This document shows, in pieces, positions 1 to 6,859 of a stretch of DNA of 10,799 nt; the first letter of the stretch is position 1; every line of letters begins with the position of its first letter. The notes beneath the pieces are model-generated. The model saw only the letters and a program-made list of their open reading frames with translations, ran no database searches and was not told where the DNA came from. This stretch comes from an uncultured Bacteroidota bacterium. Its GTDB lineage: Bacteria > Bacteroidota > Bacteroidia > Chitinophagales > Chitinophagaceae. The position numbers and the translations under genes were made by a program. Location of the stretch: contig CAIWKU010000389.1 in the NCBI GenBank assembly GCA_903913355.1, forward strand, positions 1 through 10,799. The letters are read 5' to 3'.

Positions 1-128
1 AAAAATTTTGAAGATGTAACGTAAGTGCAATGAAGCAAAGTGAAAGGCTCTTCTTCGGAACTTTCCAATAAGTCCCCATCAATTTCAATAACTACTTTTT
101 GTTGTATCTCATTTTTAAAAAACGACAT
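1..128 (-). CDS. 5' part of an unrecognised protein gene, cut by the window edge
   Basis: An open frame starts at the ATG whose complement is at 126-128 and runs without a stop to the left edge, giving 42 residues that begin MSFFKNEIQQKVVIEIDGD. The N-terminus is mixed charged and hydrophobic and has no signal peptide or lipobox, so a cytoplasmic protein is likely. No family is recognisable from this length. No Shine-Dalgarno sequence precedes the start, as is usual in Bacteroidota. The gene points away from the mobile-element region, and about 245 bp separate it from the methylase stub. The call rests on reading frame and composition only; a chance open frame of this length is possible. Confidence 0.45.
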   Translation of the reverse strand, partial: MSFFKNEIQQKVVIEIDGDLLESSEEEPFTLLHCTYVTSSKF

Positions 129-373
129 ATTTGTATAATTATGATTAATATTCAGGAATGACACAGATGTTTACACCATTTTAATGTATTTATATACCAC
201 AGCTTATAAATAATTGAACCCATCATTTATCTGAGGGGTTTTTCATTTGAGGTATTATAGTATGTGGCATTTAAAGTATAATATATTTTTGGTCAATTTT
301 TAGATAGAAATAAAATGGAGTTAAAATTTTAATAGGAAAAAAATTAACAATAACTATTTAGAAAGTATATCAA

Positions 374-544
374 TTATTGATATGCTGACTGAATTATTGA
401 AATTTCTTCTTGAGTAAGACAATATAAATCGAAAATTGCGGTGTCAAGTTGATGATCTAAATTTTGAAGTAAGTGTTCTGAAAATGAAATATCTTTTTCT
501 GTTTTAAGGTTTTTAAGTTGAGTTTTAGCTAATAAAACCTGATC
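374..544 (-). pseudogene. C-terminal stub of an Eco57I/type IIG-like DNA methylase
   Basis: The minus strand carries 56 in-frame codons ending in TAA at 374-376. The tail includes LDTAIFDLYCLTQEEISII. A closing motif of the form (I/L)D..(V/I)(Y/F).LY.LT.EEI.I(V/I) is, from family knowledge, the usual C-terminus of class I DNA methylases fused to restriction domains (Eco57I-like, type IIG, PglX-like). The frame has no start of its own. On its upstream side it enters element A at 545 and meets a stop inside that element. None of the catalytic methylase motifs are present in the window, so the rest of the gene has been lost or moved. I read it as a dead remnant of a restriction-modification gene. 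The family call is from one motif and is moderate. Confidence 0.5.
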
Positions 545-677
545 AACTTGGAAAATCCAGAGACCTTAACCATTAAAATCCGTTTAAGCCTGACCACTAA
601 ATGGATTGATAATCAGCAGGTTTCCTGGTCAATCAAAACCGGAAAGGCCTGGTCACAGAGACTGGATTTTCCAAGTT
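545..677 (+). mobile_element. Element A: 133-bp MITE-like element with IS21-like ends
   Basis: The ends are a perfect 16-bp inverted repeat (AACTTGGAAAATCCAG at 545-560, its complement at 662-677). Internal sequence is shared with element B in the same orientation and with element C in the opposite orientation. The right end, read inward, contains two TGACCA motifs about 25 bp apart with a CCGG between them. Such multiple subterminal repeats are typical of IS21-family ends. No transposase is encoded, so this would be a non-autonomous, MITE-like derivative. No flanking target duplication is visible. It abuts the 5'-truncated methylase stub. The IS21 assignment is inference; the repeat structure is seen directly. 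Confidence 0.75.
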
Positions 678-823
678 AATGCATTCATTATTTGAAAATA
701 AAAACAGGATGTAATGCTTTTACCCACTATCAGCAAACCATTATAGGGGCAGCTCAGCAGGTCTTACTTCTGTCGGCGTATTGTTTATTTATGAAAAATA
801 CAAATTATATAAATATCAGTTAA
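678..823. other. Spacer between element A and the kelch gene with a short unassigned open frame
   Basis: On the plus strand a frame is open for about 46 codons, from just after element A to a TAA near 822. It includes THYQQTIIGAAQQVLLLSAY, but no good start and no recognised family. The minus strand is full of stops. It could be a gene fragment carried in with the element or chance. Nothing else was seen here. Confidence 0.25.
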
Positions 824-842
824 CAAAGACCGGTTTTTCCAG
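824..842. repeat. Solitary decayed end related to elements A-C
   Basis: The sequence CAAAGACCGGTTTTTCCAG closely matches the right end of element B (CAGAGACCGAATTTTCCAG), with a few substitutions. It lies directly before the kelch stop codon (844-846). No matching left end adjoins it, so it may be a leftover of an older insertion, or the far end of a larger unit that starts at element A. Confidence 0.5.
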
Positions 843-843
843 T

Positions 844-3800
844 TTACTCTCTGATCCATTTTACTGTTTCTGTTTTTGTTTTATCACCCCAAAATCGGAT
901 CAGATAAATTCCTTTACTCAATGAATTGGTTGTAACAGTCTGTGTTGCACCTTTCATAACTGTTTTTAACAATCCTTCCTGCATCACAGCACCATTAATA
1001 TCGATTAACTGCCAACGGAGTGTTTGATAAAACTGATTACAAACAAAATGAAATTGATCTGTAGTGGAAGGATTATCGAGTAAAAGAATGGAAGCAGGAC
1101 TGTTTAGGGGTTGAGGTGTATTTGATAACGCAGTAACTACTGCTGAGTTAAATTTCCATAAATCATTGTATAGAATAGAGCCCCCGTCAAAATTGCCCAC
1201 CCCCCCAAAAAGCCAAAGATTATTTTTATTGTCTATCCAGGAAAAAGCATTAGATCTTGCAGCTGGTACATTGGATGGATCTGATAATCCAATATTTCCA
1301 TAATTGCCTAACTGGTTAAGGGAAGTAGGGCCATTCATCCATATCCAGTTCATTCCATCCCATACCCATAAATCACTTAAATAGCCTTGTGTTGAACCAC
1401 TAATCCCTCCAAACAACCATAAATGCCCCAGATTGTCAATCCAACTGGCAGCACTATGTCTTTCTGGGGGTAAATTAGTAGCAGAGGGAACTCCTTGAAT
1501 CCCGTAATTTCCAGAGAAAGTGAAATCGGCCGGGGTCTTGTTACCACTAATCCATGTCCAATTGGTTCCATCCCATTTCCATAAATCATTAAAATACACC
1601 GGATCAACAAAATAACCGGGACCACCAGAGGCTGGATATCTGAGAAAAGATGAAGTTCCTCCAAACAACCATACATTATCATTACTATCTTGCCAAATAC
1701 TGCAATTACTTCTGATACCAGGTGTATTGGCAGAATCGGCTACCCCTTTTACACCATAAACAGCCCCTCCCTGAAATGAAAGTATTTCAGAGATAGTATC
1801 TCCCTTTATCCAGGTCCAGTTAACGCCATCCCATTTCCATAGGTCGTTAAGATTGCCAACAGTTGCACCTATATAAGAAGCATACTGGGAAGATCCACCA
1901 AAGAGCCATAGATTTCCTTTTTTATCCGCCCAACTGGCACTCCCAATTCTTGCGCCGGGGATATTAGCAGAATTGGCGATTCCTTTTAATCCATAATTTC
2001 CACCATTTTTTGCACCTGCTGGTGGAACGGATTGTGACTTTACCCATGTCCAATTGTTTCCATCCCATTTCCATAAATCATTAAGATAACTGGATTTGTA
2101 GCTATATTGGGAATCAATTACCTGTCCTCCGAACAACCATATATTATCGTTATTATCATACCAGCTTGCACTTCCCTGCCTTGCGCCGGGAATATTAGTA
2201 GAACTGGCTACTCCCAATATTCCATGACTTCCCTGTTGATTTAAAGAACTTCCACTTATCCAAGTCCAGTTGTTTCCATCCCATTTCCAAAGGTCATTTA
2301 ATAAATTAGTTGATGTGCAATAAGTAGACACTTGTTGCCCCCCAAACAGCCAGAAGTTCCCATTCTTATCCAACCAATTTATTCCGTTACTTCTTGGTAA
2401 GGGTTTGTTTTTGTTAGAGGCTATGCCCTGGGTTCCATAAGCACCTGATTCGAAACTATTCAATCCATTTATCCATGCCCACCTACTTCCATCCCAAAGC
2501 CACATATCATTAAGCGCTCTTGGTTTAATGGCATTATTATATATGCCAAGTCCACCCAGCATAAATAATCTATTTTTTTTATCAATCCAGGAGATAGCCT
2601 GGCTACGCGAAGAGGGCGTATTGTTTGATGAAGAGACGGATAGAGTTCCATAATTGCCTGTATTATTAGCCGTATCACTACCACTAACCCATGTCCAGTT
2701 GTTTTTATCCCATTTCCAAAGTTCATTTAAATAGTTGCCATAGCAGGTATAAGTAGCACCTCCAAAAAGCCAAATATTGCCCGTACTATCTATGAAAATA
2801 TTACTATGATATCTGCCTCCCGGACTATTACCAGGGGAAGCAATACCCTTACTACCAAAAACAGTTTGGGGAAGAGCTGTATCGCTTCCACTAACCCATG
2901 TCCAACTGGTTCCATCCCATTTCCATAAATCATTCTTATAATCTATAATGAAACTACTATCTGAACTTCCGCCAAATAACCAGGTATTTCCTAAATTATC
3001 GGAAGCTACCGAGCTTCCATACCTGGCACTTGGTATATTACCAGCGCTGGTTACTCCCTGTATTCCATAGCTGCCGGAAGCTTCGGCATACTTTGATCCC
3101 ATGATCCAAGTCCAGTTGGTTCCATCCCATTTCCAGAGATCATTTAAATCACCGGACCTTGATTGGTTGGTGACAGGTAAGGCAGAGTCGCCATAGCCGC
3201 TTCCGCTAAATATCCAGAAATTTCCATGCGAATCCATCCAGCTTACAGCGGCCGCTCTTCCTCCCGGAAGATTTTTATTGTCGGCTACCCCTAGAGAGCC
3301 ATGGTATGCCCAGTAATAACCAGAATGGCTAGGGTAGGTTGAACCGCTGACCCAAGTCCAATTGGTTCCATCCCATTTCCATAAATCATTTAAGCCATTA
3401 TTTTCTCCTATATCAGACCCTCCATGGGTGCCACCAAATAACCAAAGAATACCATTATTATCAACTCCACAATTACCAAATGCTCTTGAAGGAGGCATAT
3501 TGTTTGCATTAGCTAATCCCTGTGTTCCATAATTACCAGACTGGTTAGCAAAATTTGAACCACTAATCCATGTCCAATTGGTTCCATCCCATTTCCATAA
3601 ATCATTTAATGTGCCTTCAGTACCCTGAATATCCTTACCATTTCCGCCAAATAACCAAAGACTACCATTGGCATCTGTGCAACTCATACTACCCGATCTG
3701 GCACCAGGATAATTGTTAGCAGCGGCAACTCCCTGGGTTCCATAATTAGGAGTAGGGGTTGTTAAAATATGATTACCATTTATCCATGTCCATTGATTGG

Positions 3801-3873
3801 ATTGCCCCCTTACTAGTAATGAAAGATTACCCAAAAAGAATAGTATCAGAAAAATGGGGCGACAATTTTGCAT
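844..3873 (-). CDS. Secreted 12-fold kelch-repeat protein with T9SS sorting domain
   Basis: The product has 1009 residues. Residues 1 to about 23 form a signal peptide with a hydrophobic core (IFLILFFLGNLSLLV). Twelve repeats of roughly 65-85 residues follow, between about residues 27 and 910. Each has YG.QG, an N.P..R segment, a W.D..GN.WLFGG strand and a NDLWKWDG.NWTW strand. These are kelch/galactose-oxidase-type propeller blades, longer than the usual kelch repeat of about 50 residues. Residues 917-1009 resemble a type A T9SS C-terminal domain (QLIDINGAVMQEG, then KGIYLIRFWGD), so export and surface attachment or release are expected. The first blade strand (QWTWING) sits at the N-terminus and the last repeat ends at NDLWKF, which suggests 'velcro' closure of the propeller. 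Galactose-oxidase copper ligands were not identified, so a binding or adhesion role is likelier than catalysis. The start has no Shine-Dalgarno sequence but is followed by the signal peptide. Confidence 0.92.
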   Translation of the reverse strand: MQNCRPIFLILFFLGNLSLLVRGQSNQWTWINGNHILTTPTPNYGTQGVAAANNYPGARSGSMSCTDANGSLWLFGGNGKDIQGTEGTLNDLWKWDGTNWTWISGSNFANQSGNYGTQGLANANNMPPSRAFGNCGVDNNGILWLFGGTHGGSDIGENNGLNDLWKWDGTNWTWVSGSTYPSHSGYYWAYHGSLGVADNKNLPGGRAAAVSWMDSHGNFWIFSGSGYGDSALPVTNQSRSGDLNDLWKWDGTNWTWIMGSKYAEASGSYGIQGVTSAGNIPSARYGSSVASDNLGNTWLFGGSSDSSFIIDYKNDLWKWDGTSWTWVSGSDTALPQTVFGSKGIASPGNSPGGRYHSNIFIDSTGNIWLFGGATYTCYGNYLNELWKWDKNNWTWVSGSDTANNTGNYGTLSVSSSNNTPSSRSQAISWIDKKNRLFMLGGLGIYNNAIKPRALNDMWLWDGSRWAWINGLNSFESGAYGTQGIASNKNKPLPRSNGINWLDKNGNFWLFGGQQVSTYCTSTNLLNDLWKWDGNNWTWISGSSLNQQGSHGILGVASSTNIPGARQGSASWYDNNDNIWLFGGQVIDSQYSYKSSYLNDLWKWDGNNWTWVKSQSVPPAGAKNGGNYGLKGIANSANIPGARIGSASWADKKGNLWLFGGSSQYASYIGATVGNLNDLWKWDGVNWTWIKGDTISEILSFQGGAVYGVKGVADSANTPGIRSNCSIWQDSNDNVWLFGGTSSFLRYPASGGPGYFVDPVYFNDLWKWDGTNWTWISGNKTPADFTFSGNYGIQGVPSATNLPPERHSAASWIDNLGHLWLFGGISGSTQGYLSDLWVWDGMNWIWMNGPTSLNQLGNYGNIGLSDPSNVPAARSNAFSWIDNKNNLWLFGGVGNFDGGSILYNDLWKFNSAVVTALSNTPQPLNSPASILLLDNPSTTDQFHFVCNQFYQTLRWQLIDINGAVMQEGLLKTVMKGATQTVTTNSLSKGIYLIRFWGDKTKTETVKWIRE
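1147..3792 (-). repeat. Twelve imperfect tandem repeats within the kelch gene
   Basis: The coding sequence contains about twelve diverged units of roughly 200-250 bp. The best conserved stretch encodes NDLWKWDG.NWTW and appears on the plus strand as CCATCCCATTTCCATAAATC or close variants, for example near 1567, 2069, 2911, 3368 and 3588. The strand marking WLFGG is conserved between units, while the loops vary in length and sequence. The units are clearly amplified from one another but are not identical, so recent slippage is not evident. Confidence 0.85.
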
Positions 3874-3944
3874 AAAATACCCGAAATTACAACTTTATAT
3901 TAAGGACAACAATGTATTAAAACGAACGTTTTTATACATGCGCT

Positions 3945-4073
3945 CCTGGAAAATCCGGAGACCTTGACCATTAAAATCGGGTTAAGTCTGACCAGTAAAT
4001 GGATTGATAATCAGAAGGTTTCCTGGTCAATGAAAACCGGCAATGCCTGGTCACAGAGACCGAATTTTCCAGG
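3945..4073 (+). mobile_element. Element B: 129-bp MITE-like element with IS21-like ends
   Basis: The inverted repeats are CCTGGAAAATCCGG (3945-3958) and its near-complement at 4060-4073, with one mismatch. The internal sequence parallels element A in the same orientation, including the shared GTAAATGGATTGATAATCAG-like centre and TGACCA motifs near each end. It lies 71 bp upstream of the kelch start codon on one side, and on the other it overlaps the end of the 59-aa ORF. No target duplication is seen. It has no coding capacity of its own. Confidence 0.75.
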
Positions 4074-4230
4074 CAAAGCAAATACCAGCCGAAAATAACC
4101 CCACAATAATACAGGCGGCACAATAAAAAAGCATAGTTAACGCATCGCTTTGAACGGTGGATTGCGCCAATAGAAAAGATACTAACGTTACTATTCCTAT
4201 TATTCTTAAAGTCCATTTTTTTGATTTCAT
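4051..4230 (-). CDS. Small two-helix membrane protein, C-terminus replaced by element B
   Basis: ATG (complement at 4228-4230) opens a 59-codon frame. The product begins MKSKKWTLRIIGIVTLVSFL and has two hydrophobic segments, about residues 9-22 and 31-54, separated by a short polar stretch (QSTVQSDA), so a small inner-membrane protein is likely. The last six or seven residues (AWKIRSL) and the TGA stop lie inside the terminal repeat of element B, which suggests that the insertion truncated a longer gene. It starts 6 nt after the stop of the 46-aa ORF upstream, as in an operon. No family is recognised. Confidence 0.55.
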   Translation of the reverse strand: MKSKKWTLRIIGIVTLVSFLLAQSTVQSDALTMLFYCAACIIVGLFSAGICFAWKIRSL

Positions 4231-4236
4231 TTAAAT

Positions 4237-4377
4237 CTATTTATCGTCTCTTGGTGGTGGTACTTTTAATAAACCTTTTAATTGTGCATCAAAATTATTA
4301 ACCTTCGGCGCTGGTTTGTATTCTAAATTCTCAAATTTCAATGGTAGCTTTATAATCCCATTTTTACGGGCAACCAT
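4237..4377 (-). CDS. 46-aa hypothetical protein
   Basis: ATG (complement at 4375-4377) to TAG at 4237-4239. The product is basic and proline-containing, with the tail FDAQLKGLLKVPPPRDDK. Short Bacteroidota proteins with an F(D/E)..LKG(L/I)L.V..P tail are, to my recollection, common and mostly uncharacterised. It overlaps the end of the preceding truncated frame by 28 nt in another frame, and the 59-aa ORF follows after 6 nt, so the three look like a translationally coupled set. An in-frame stop a few codons upstream fixes the start region. No function is assigned. Confidence 0.5.
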   Translation of the reverse strand: MVARKNGIIKLPLKFENLEYKPAPKVNNFDAQLKGLLKVPPPRDDK

Positions 4378-4478
4378 TTTATTAAAGTTTCTCTAAAGTC
4401 TTTCCAGTTATAAGATATATTGGCATCGATATACCTTTTTACCCTAACTATAAGCCATTTTTTAAAAGGTAACTCTAT
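4350..4478 (-). pseudogene. 3' end of a truncated gene next to element C
   Basis: A 42-codon open frame ends in TAA at 4350-4352. It contains IDANISYNWKDFRETLIKWL and looks protein-like, but it has no start codon. On its upstream side it hits an in-frame TAG (4479-4481) within a few bases of element C. The simplest reading is a gene whose 5' part was removed or shifted when element C inserted or rearranged. The overlap with the 46-aa ORF is the usual arrangement of neighbouring operon genes. The family is unknown. A chance open frame cannot be excluded. Confidence 0.35.
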
Positions 4479-4486
4479 CTATATAC

Positions 4487-4611
4487 TGGAAAATCCGGTC
4501 TCTTTGACCAGGTATTTCCGATTTTGATTGACCAGGAAACCTGCTGATGTTCAAATCATTTAGTGATCGGAATTAACCGGATTTTAATCGTCATGGGCTC
4601 CGGATTTTCCA
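4487..4611 (-). mobile_element. Element C: 125-bp MITE-like element, inverted relative to A and B
   Basis: The perfect 12-bp inverted repeats are TGGAAAATCCGG (4487-4498) and its complement (4600-4611). Its left half matches the complement of the right half of A (GACCAGGAAACCTGCTGAT), so it is inserted in the opposite orientation. The tetranucleotide ATAC flanks it on both sides (4483-4486 and 4612-4615), a candidate target-site duplication within the 4-8 bp range of IS21-type elements. It carries two TGACCA-type motifs at its left end. Confidence 0.75.
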
Positions 4612-4667
4612 ATACATGACTTAAGGTACAAAAAGTCGCAATGGTTATCACCATTCCAGGCCACTTA

Positions 4668-4700
4668 CAGTATGTCTTGTCATAGGGACCTGATTTTCCA
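4668..4700. repeat. Second solitary decayed end related to elements A-C
   Basis: Read from 4700 leftwards, TGGAAAATCAGGTCCCTATG then ACAAGACAT matches the right-end sequence of the family (TGGAAAATTCGGTCTCTGTG then ACCAGGCAT) with scattered substitutions. It faces the same way as an outer right end, 89 bp beyond element C. It may be the far end of a longer, older element in which C is nested, or a remnant after deletion. Confidence 0.5.
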
Positions 4701-4952
4701 AAACTAATTTTAGATGTTTTTGAGTTATAAAACTAAACTAAGAAACTTATACAAGATGGCATAAATGTTCGTCTATGGATAGTGTAAAAGTTGCCCACTT
4801 GTTAAAATGCTGGCGGTGACTATAAATATTCATAATTCATTTATAACTTTATTTATACACTTAAACAAGTTGGGGATGGCAGGGTACAATAATATATATT
4901 TCCAACAAGTCACTTATAATATACAAAACCCAAAAGAAATGACAATTTTGAT
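4701..4952. other. Non-coding AT-rich spacer
   Basis: About 250 bp without a convincing gene. A 28-codon minus-strand frame at 4747-4833 (starting MNIYSHRQHFNKW) is too short to defend. The last 100 bp are very AT-rich and probably hold the promoter of the lipoprotein gene, but no clear TTTG/TAnnTTTG pair was found. Confidence 0.3.
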
Positions 4953-5431
4953 ATGAAAAATATTAGAAAAAGATATGCGGTTATCTTTTTTTGGGTTTAT
5001 TTTTTGGGTGTTCAAAGAATGTTTCTACTACCCCTGAAGAGCCGCCATTATGGCTTTTACCATCTTTTTTAAGTGATGGACCCTGGCATCTTATATCATC
5101 TACTACCATAGACCAATCTGGAGTAAAATCAAAATATTTAGGCATACCAACTGACTCTGTAATTTTTCTTTATGGTGATGACGGAAGTCAAACTTTTAAT
5201 TCAATCTCTATGTTTACGTATATAAACCATGTTAACTCTCAATGTGGATATAGGGTTAGACTTGACACTACTATAAGGTGTAATCCGGGATGGAGAGATG
5301 GATATTCAGACACGCTATACTGTAAAGCCTATAGCGACAGCTTGTTGGTTTTTAAAGTCAATAAAAATTCAAGTATAGGAGGTGGGAGTGAAATTGATAG
5401 CTTAAAAAAAATAAGGTTTTGGCATCCCTGA
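4953..5431 (+). CDS. Small lipoprotein, reading frame broken at a T7 run in the signal peptide
   Basis: The ATG at 4953 encodes MKNIRKRYAVIFF, a typical signal-peptide start. At the run of seven T (4986-4992) this frame leaves the long downstream frame and soon terminates. Adding one T would join it to GLFFGCSKN, giving a proper lipobox (LFFG-C) and a continuous protein of about 159 residues. Without the repair, translation of the long frame would have to start at TTG 4991, without a charged n-region. The mature part contains LSDGPWHLISSTT near its start and ends RFWHP, loosely like the small lipocalin-like lipoproteins of Bacteroidota, but no family is certain. It is the first of three plus-strand envelope genes. 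The break may be a sequence error, a phase-variable tract or a real mutation. Confidence 0.65.
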
Positions 5432-5433
5432 TT

Positions 5434-5449
5434 TTTACCAGAGGGTAAA
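5434..5449 (+). other. Short hairpin after the first lipoprotein
   Basis: TTTACC-AGAG-GGTAAA forms a 6-bp stem with a 4-nt loop three bases after the stop codon. No U-tract follows, so it is not a classical terminator. It may protect a 3' end or be chance. Confidence 0.25.
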
Positions 5450-5488
5450 GAGATATTTGCATTAGCAGTTAATTAGTAGAAATATCTT

Positions 5489-6028
5489 ATGATAAAAATA
5501 GTAACTTTTCCTGGAATAATATTCATTCTTTGCTTATTGGGGTGTAAAAAGGATAACACACAACATGTACCACCAACAGTTGGTCATTGCGTAATAACTG
5601 AAATTTTAGATAATGGCTCAATCTATACACTTAAAGGCAATGTAACCTATGCTTTTAAAGATACATTATACGGTCAGCCTACTTACGAAATGGGTGGGTA
5701 CTTAACTGGGCCAGCCAATGATACAATATTTACAAAAATTCAGTTGTCTAATATTATAGCTAAACAGACTTTTGGTTCTACGACAATAGCTGCCACCCAA
5801 CAAGGAGATCCAAACTGTTATTTTACTTATGGAACAAGATCAGACACATTTACAAGTTATCCAACCCCAACTAATAATTTTCCTAACTCAGCTATAATGG
5901 GCACTGTATCAATTACAAGCTTTAGTAGTACATATATTTTAGGAACTTTTCAAACATTTATGGCTGACTATAAAAACAATTATACAACGATTTATAATGG
6001 AACTTTTGAAGGAACATTTCCTCAATAA
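5489..6028 (+). CDS. Lipoprotein, 179 aa, function unknown
   Basis: ATG at 5489. Residues 1-18 form a lipoprotein signal peptide (GIIFILCLLGCKK, with the lipid-modified Cys at about 19). The mature protein is rich in Thr, Ser, Asn and aromatic residues and appears all-beta. It has near-repeated endings such as ILGTFQTFMADYK and IYNGTFEGTFPQ. This style (SGTF...ITNGTFEGTF) resembles Bacteroidota lipoproteins of the DUF6252-like type, a resemblance by eye only. Two Cys (in GHC and PNC) may form a disulphide. The gene lies 57 bp after the first lipoprotein on the same strand, so co-transcription is plausible. No Shine-Dalgarno sequence is present. A substrate cannot be inferred. Confidence 0.8.
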   Translation: MIKIVTFPGIIFILCLLGCKKDNTQHVPPTVGHCVITEILDNGSIYTLKGNVTYAFKDTLYGQPTYEMGGYLTGPANDTIFTKIQLSNIIAKQTFGSTTIAATQQGDPNCYFTYGTRSDTFTSYPTPTNNFPNSAIMGTVSITSFSSTYILGTFQTFMADYKNNYTTIYNGTFEGTFPQ

Positions 6029-6084
6029 ATCTGATTAATGGGATAAACATTAGGCGGCAGGTAACTGTGAAACACTAAATGGAA

Positions 6085-6127
6085 AATGAGTTGCTTGTCT
6101 TAAAAAAAATTAAGGTGACAACTCATT
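6085..6127 (+). promoter_or_regulatory. Long hairpin in the leader of the 165-aa gene
   Basis: A perfect 9-bp inverted repeat, AATGAGTTG (6085-6093) and CAACTCATT (6119-6127), encloses a second 5-bp pair CTTAA/TTAAG around a run of A. The structure ends 13 nt before the ATG at 6141. It could terminate the upstream lipoprotein transcript, although no U-tract follows it, or shape the leader of the downstream gene. Its function is inferred. Confidence 0.45.
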
Positions 6128-6140
6128 AGAACACCTAAGT

Positions 6141-6638
6141 ATGAAATCATTATTTACTTGCTTGTTAGTTATTGGATTTATGGTTGTGAATGCACAAAAA
6201 AGATATGACTGTATAGTAGTTACAAAAAAAGCGGACTCTTCTTCTACAATTCGCATTTTTGGAACATTATCTAATGTGGGTGATTCAAGTATTACTATGC
6301 ATTTAAAGAACAGAGACACATCCTTTTTTTGGAATAATTTGAAAAGTATCCGTTTTAGAAAACATAATGGTTTTTCCAGAACAGTATTACCAGTATCTAT
6401 TTTTTCGGCTTCTGTTTTAATAGGCTACCTTACGTCCATTTATGGAACTGGGATAGCATCTCGATTATCTTTATCAGATTTTGCATTGGCTGATATTATA
6501 TATAGTCTTGCGGCTTTGCCCATAGTAACTGTTATCTATTTTCTGACTCGAAACCACATCTTTAACATAAACAATTATGAAGATTATAAAAGGCTAAAAA
6601 TTCATTCTTCAAAATATATTTCTACTGTTGCATTTTAA
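6141..6638 (+). CDS. Secreted/membrane protein of unknown function, 165 aa
   Basis: ATG at 6141. Residues 1-19 form a cleavable-looking signal peptide (SLFTCLLVIGFMVVNAQ). A short soluble part follows (about 20-75) with IRIFGTLSNVGDSSITM and LKSIRFRKHNG. Two hydrophobic segments come next (about 80-98 and 112-135), then a polar tail (NINNYEDYKRLKIHSSKY). This layout, a beta-rich 'G.L..V.DSS...I..I.FR' segment followed by membrane helices, is common in Bacteroidota hypothetical proteins from my family knowledge, but no role is known to me. It follows the two lipoproteins on the same strand but has 112 bp and a hairpin before it, so it may have its own promoter. It converges with the AraC regulator gene across a 221-bp spacer. 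Confidence 0.75.
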   Translation: MKSLFTCLLVIGFMVVNAQKRYDCIVVTKKADSSSTIRIFGTLSNVGDSSITMHLKNRDTSFFWNNLKSIRFRKHNGFSRTVLPVSIFSASVLIGYLTSIYGTGIASRLSLSDFALADIIYSLAALPIVTVIYFLTRNHIFNINNYEDYKRLKIHSSKYISTVAF

Positions 6639-6859
6639 TGCTTGAAAAGCTGAAAAATCTTTCTAGTGGTGATTTGGTGGTGGTTGTGATGAATAAGTAT
6701 CAATAAGAACAGATATTCTCAAATATCAAACCTACATAAGGAGGCAAGCATGTATTGATTTCTATATGTTACCAGCCAAAATCATACAAAATCAAGTCTT
6801 TAACGAGGCTACAATTAATATTCTAGAATAACTTTCCCCTCGGAAAATGACCCTTTTTT

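Noticed and set aside
217..243. Possible terminator: AACCC and GGGTT stem followed by T residues
   Set aside because: The stem is only 5 bp with a 14-nt loop, and no plus-strand gene precedes it.
745..775. tRNA-like stretch GCAGCTCAGCAGGT
   Set aside because: It resembles a D-arm, but no acceptor stem, anticodon arm or T-arm could be found around it.
1377..1682. Open frame of 101 codons on the minus strand within the kelch gene
   Set aside because: It is out of frame with the kelch protein and repeats only because the repeats are shared; it has no independent signal.
844..4073. Kelch gene as cargo of a composite transposon bounded by elements A and B
   Set aside because: A and B are each complete short elements without a transposase, and no target duplication flanks the whole segment. 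Proximity alone does not show joint movement.
6110..6319. Minus-strand frame of 69 codons opposite the 165-aa gene
   Set aside because: It lies antisense to a gene with a clear signal peptide and membrane segments and has no features of its own.
6738..6831. Strong AAGGAGG followed by ATG at 6750, and a 21-codon frame starting at 6766
   Set aside because: The ATG after the purine run is followed by one codon and a stop, and the second frame is too far from it and too short. Bacteroidota genes here do not use such sites.
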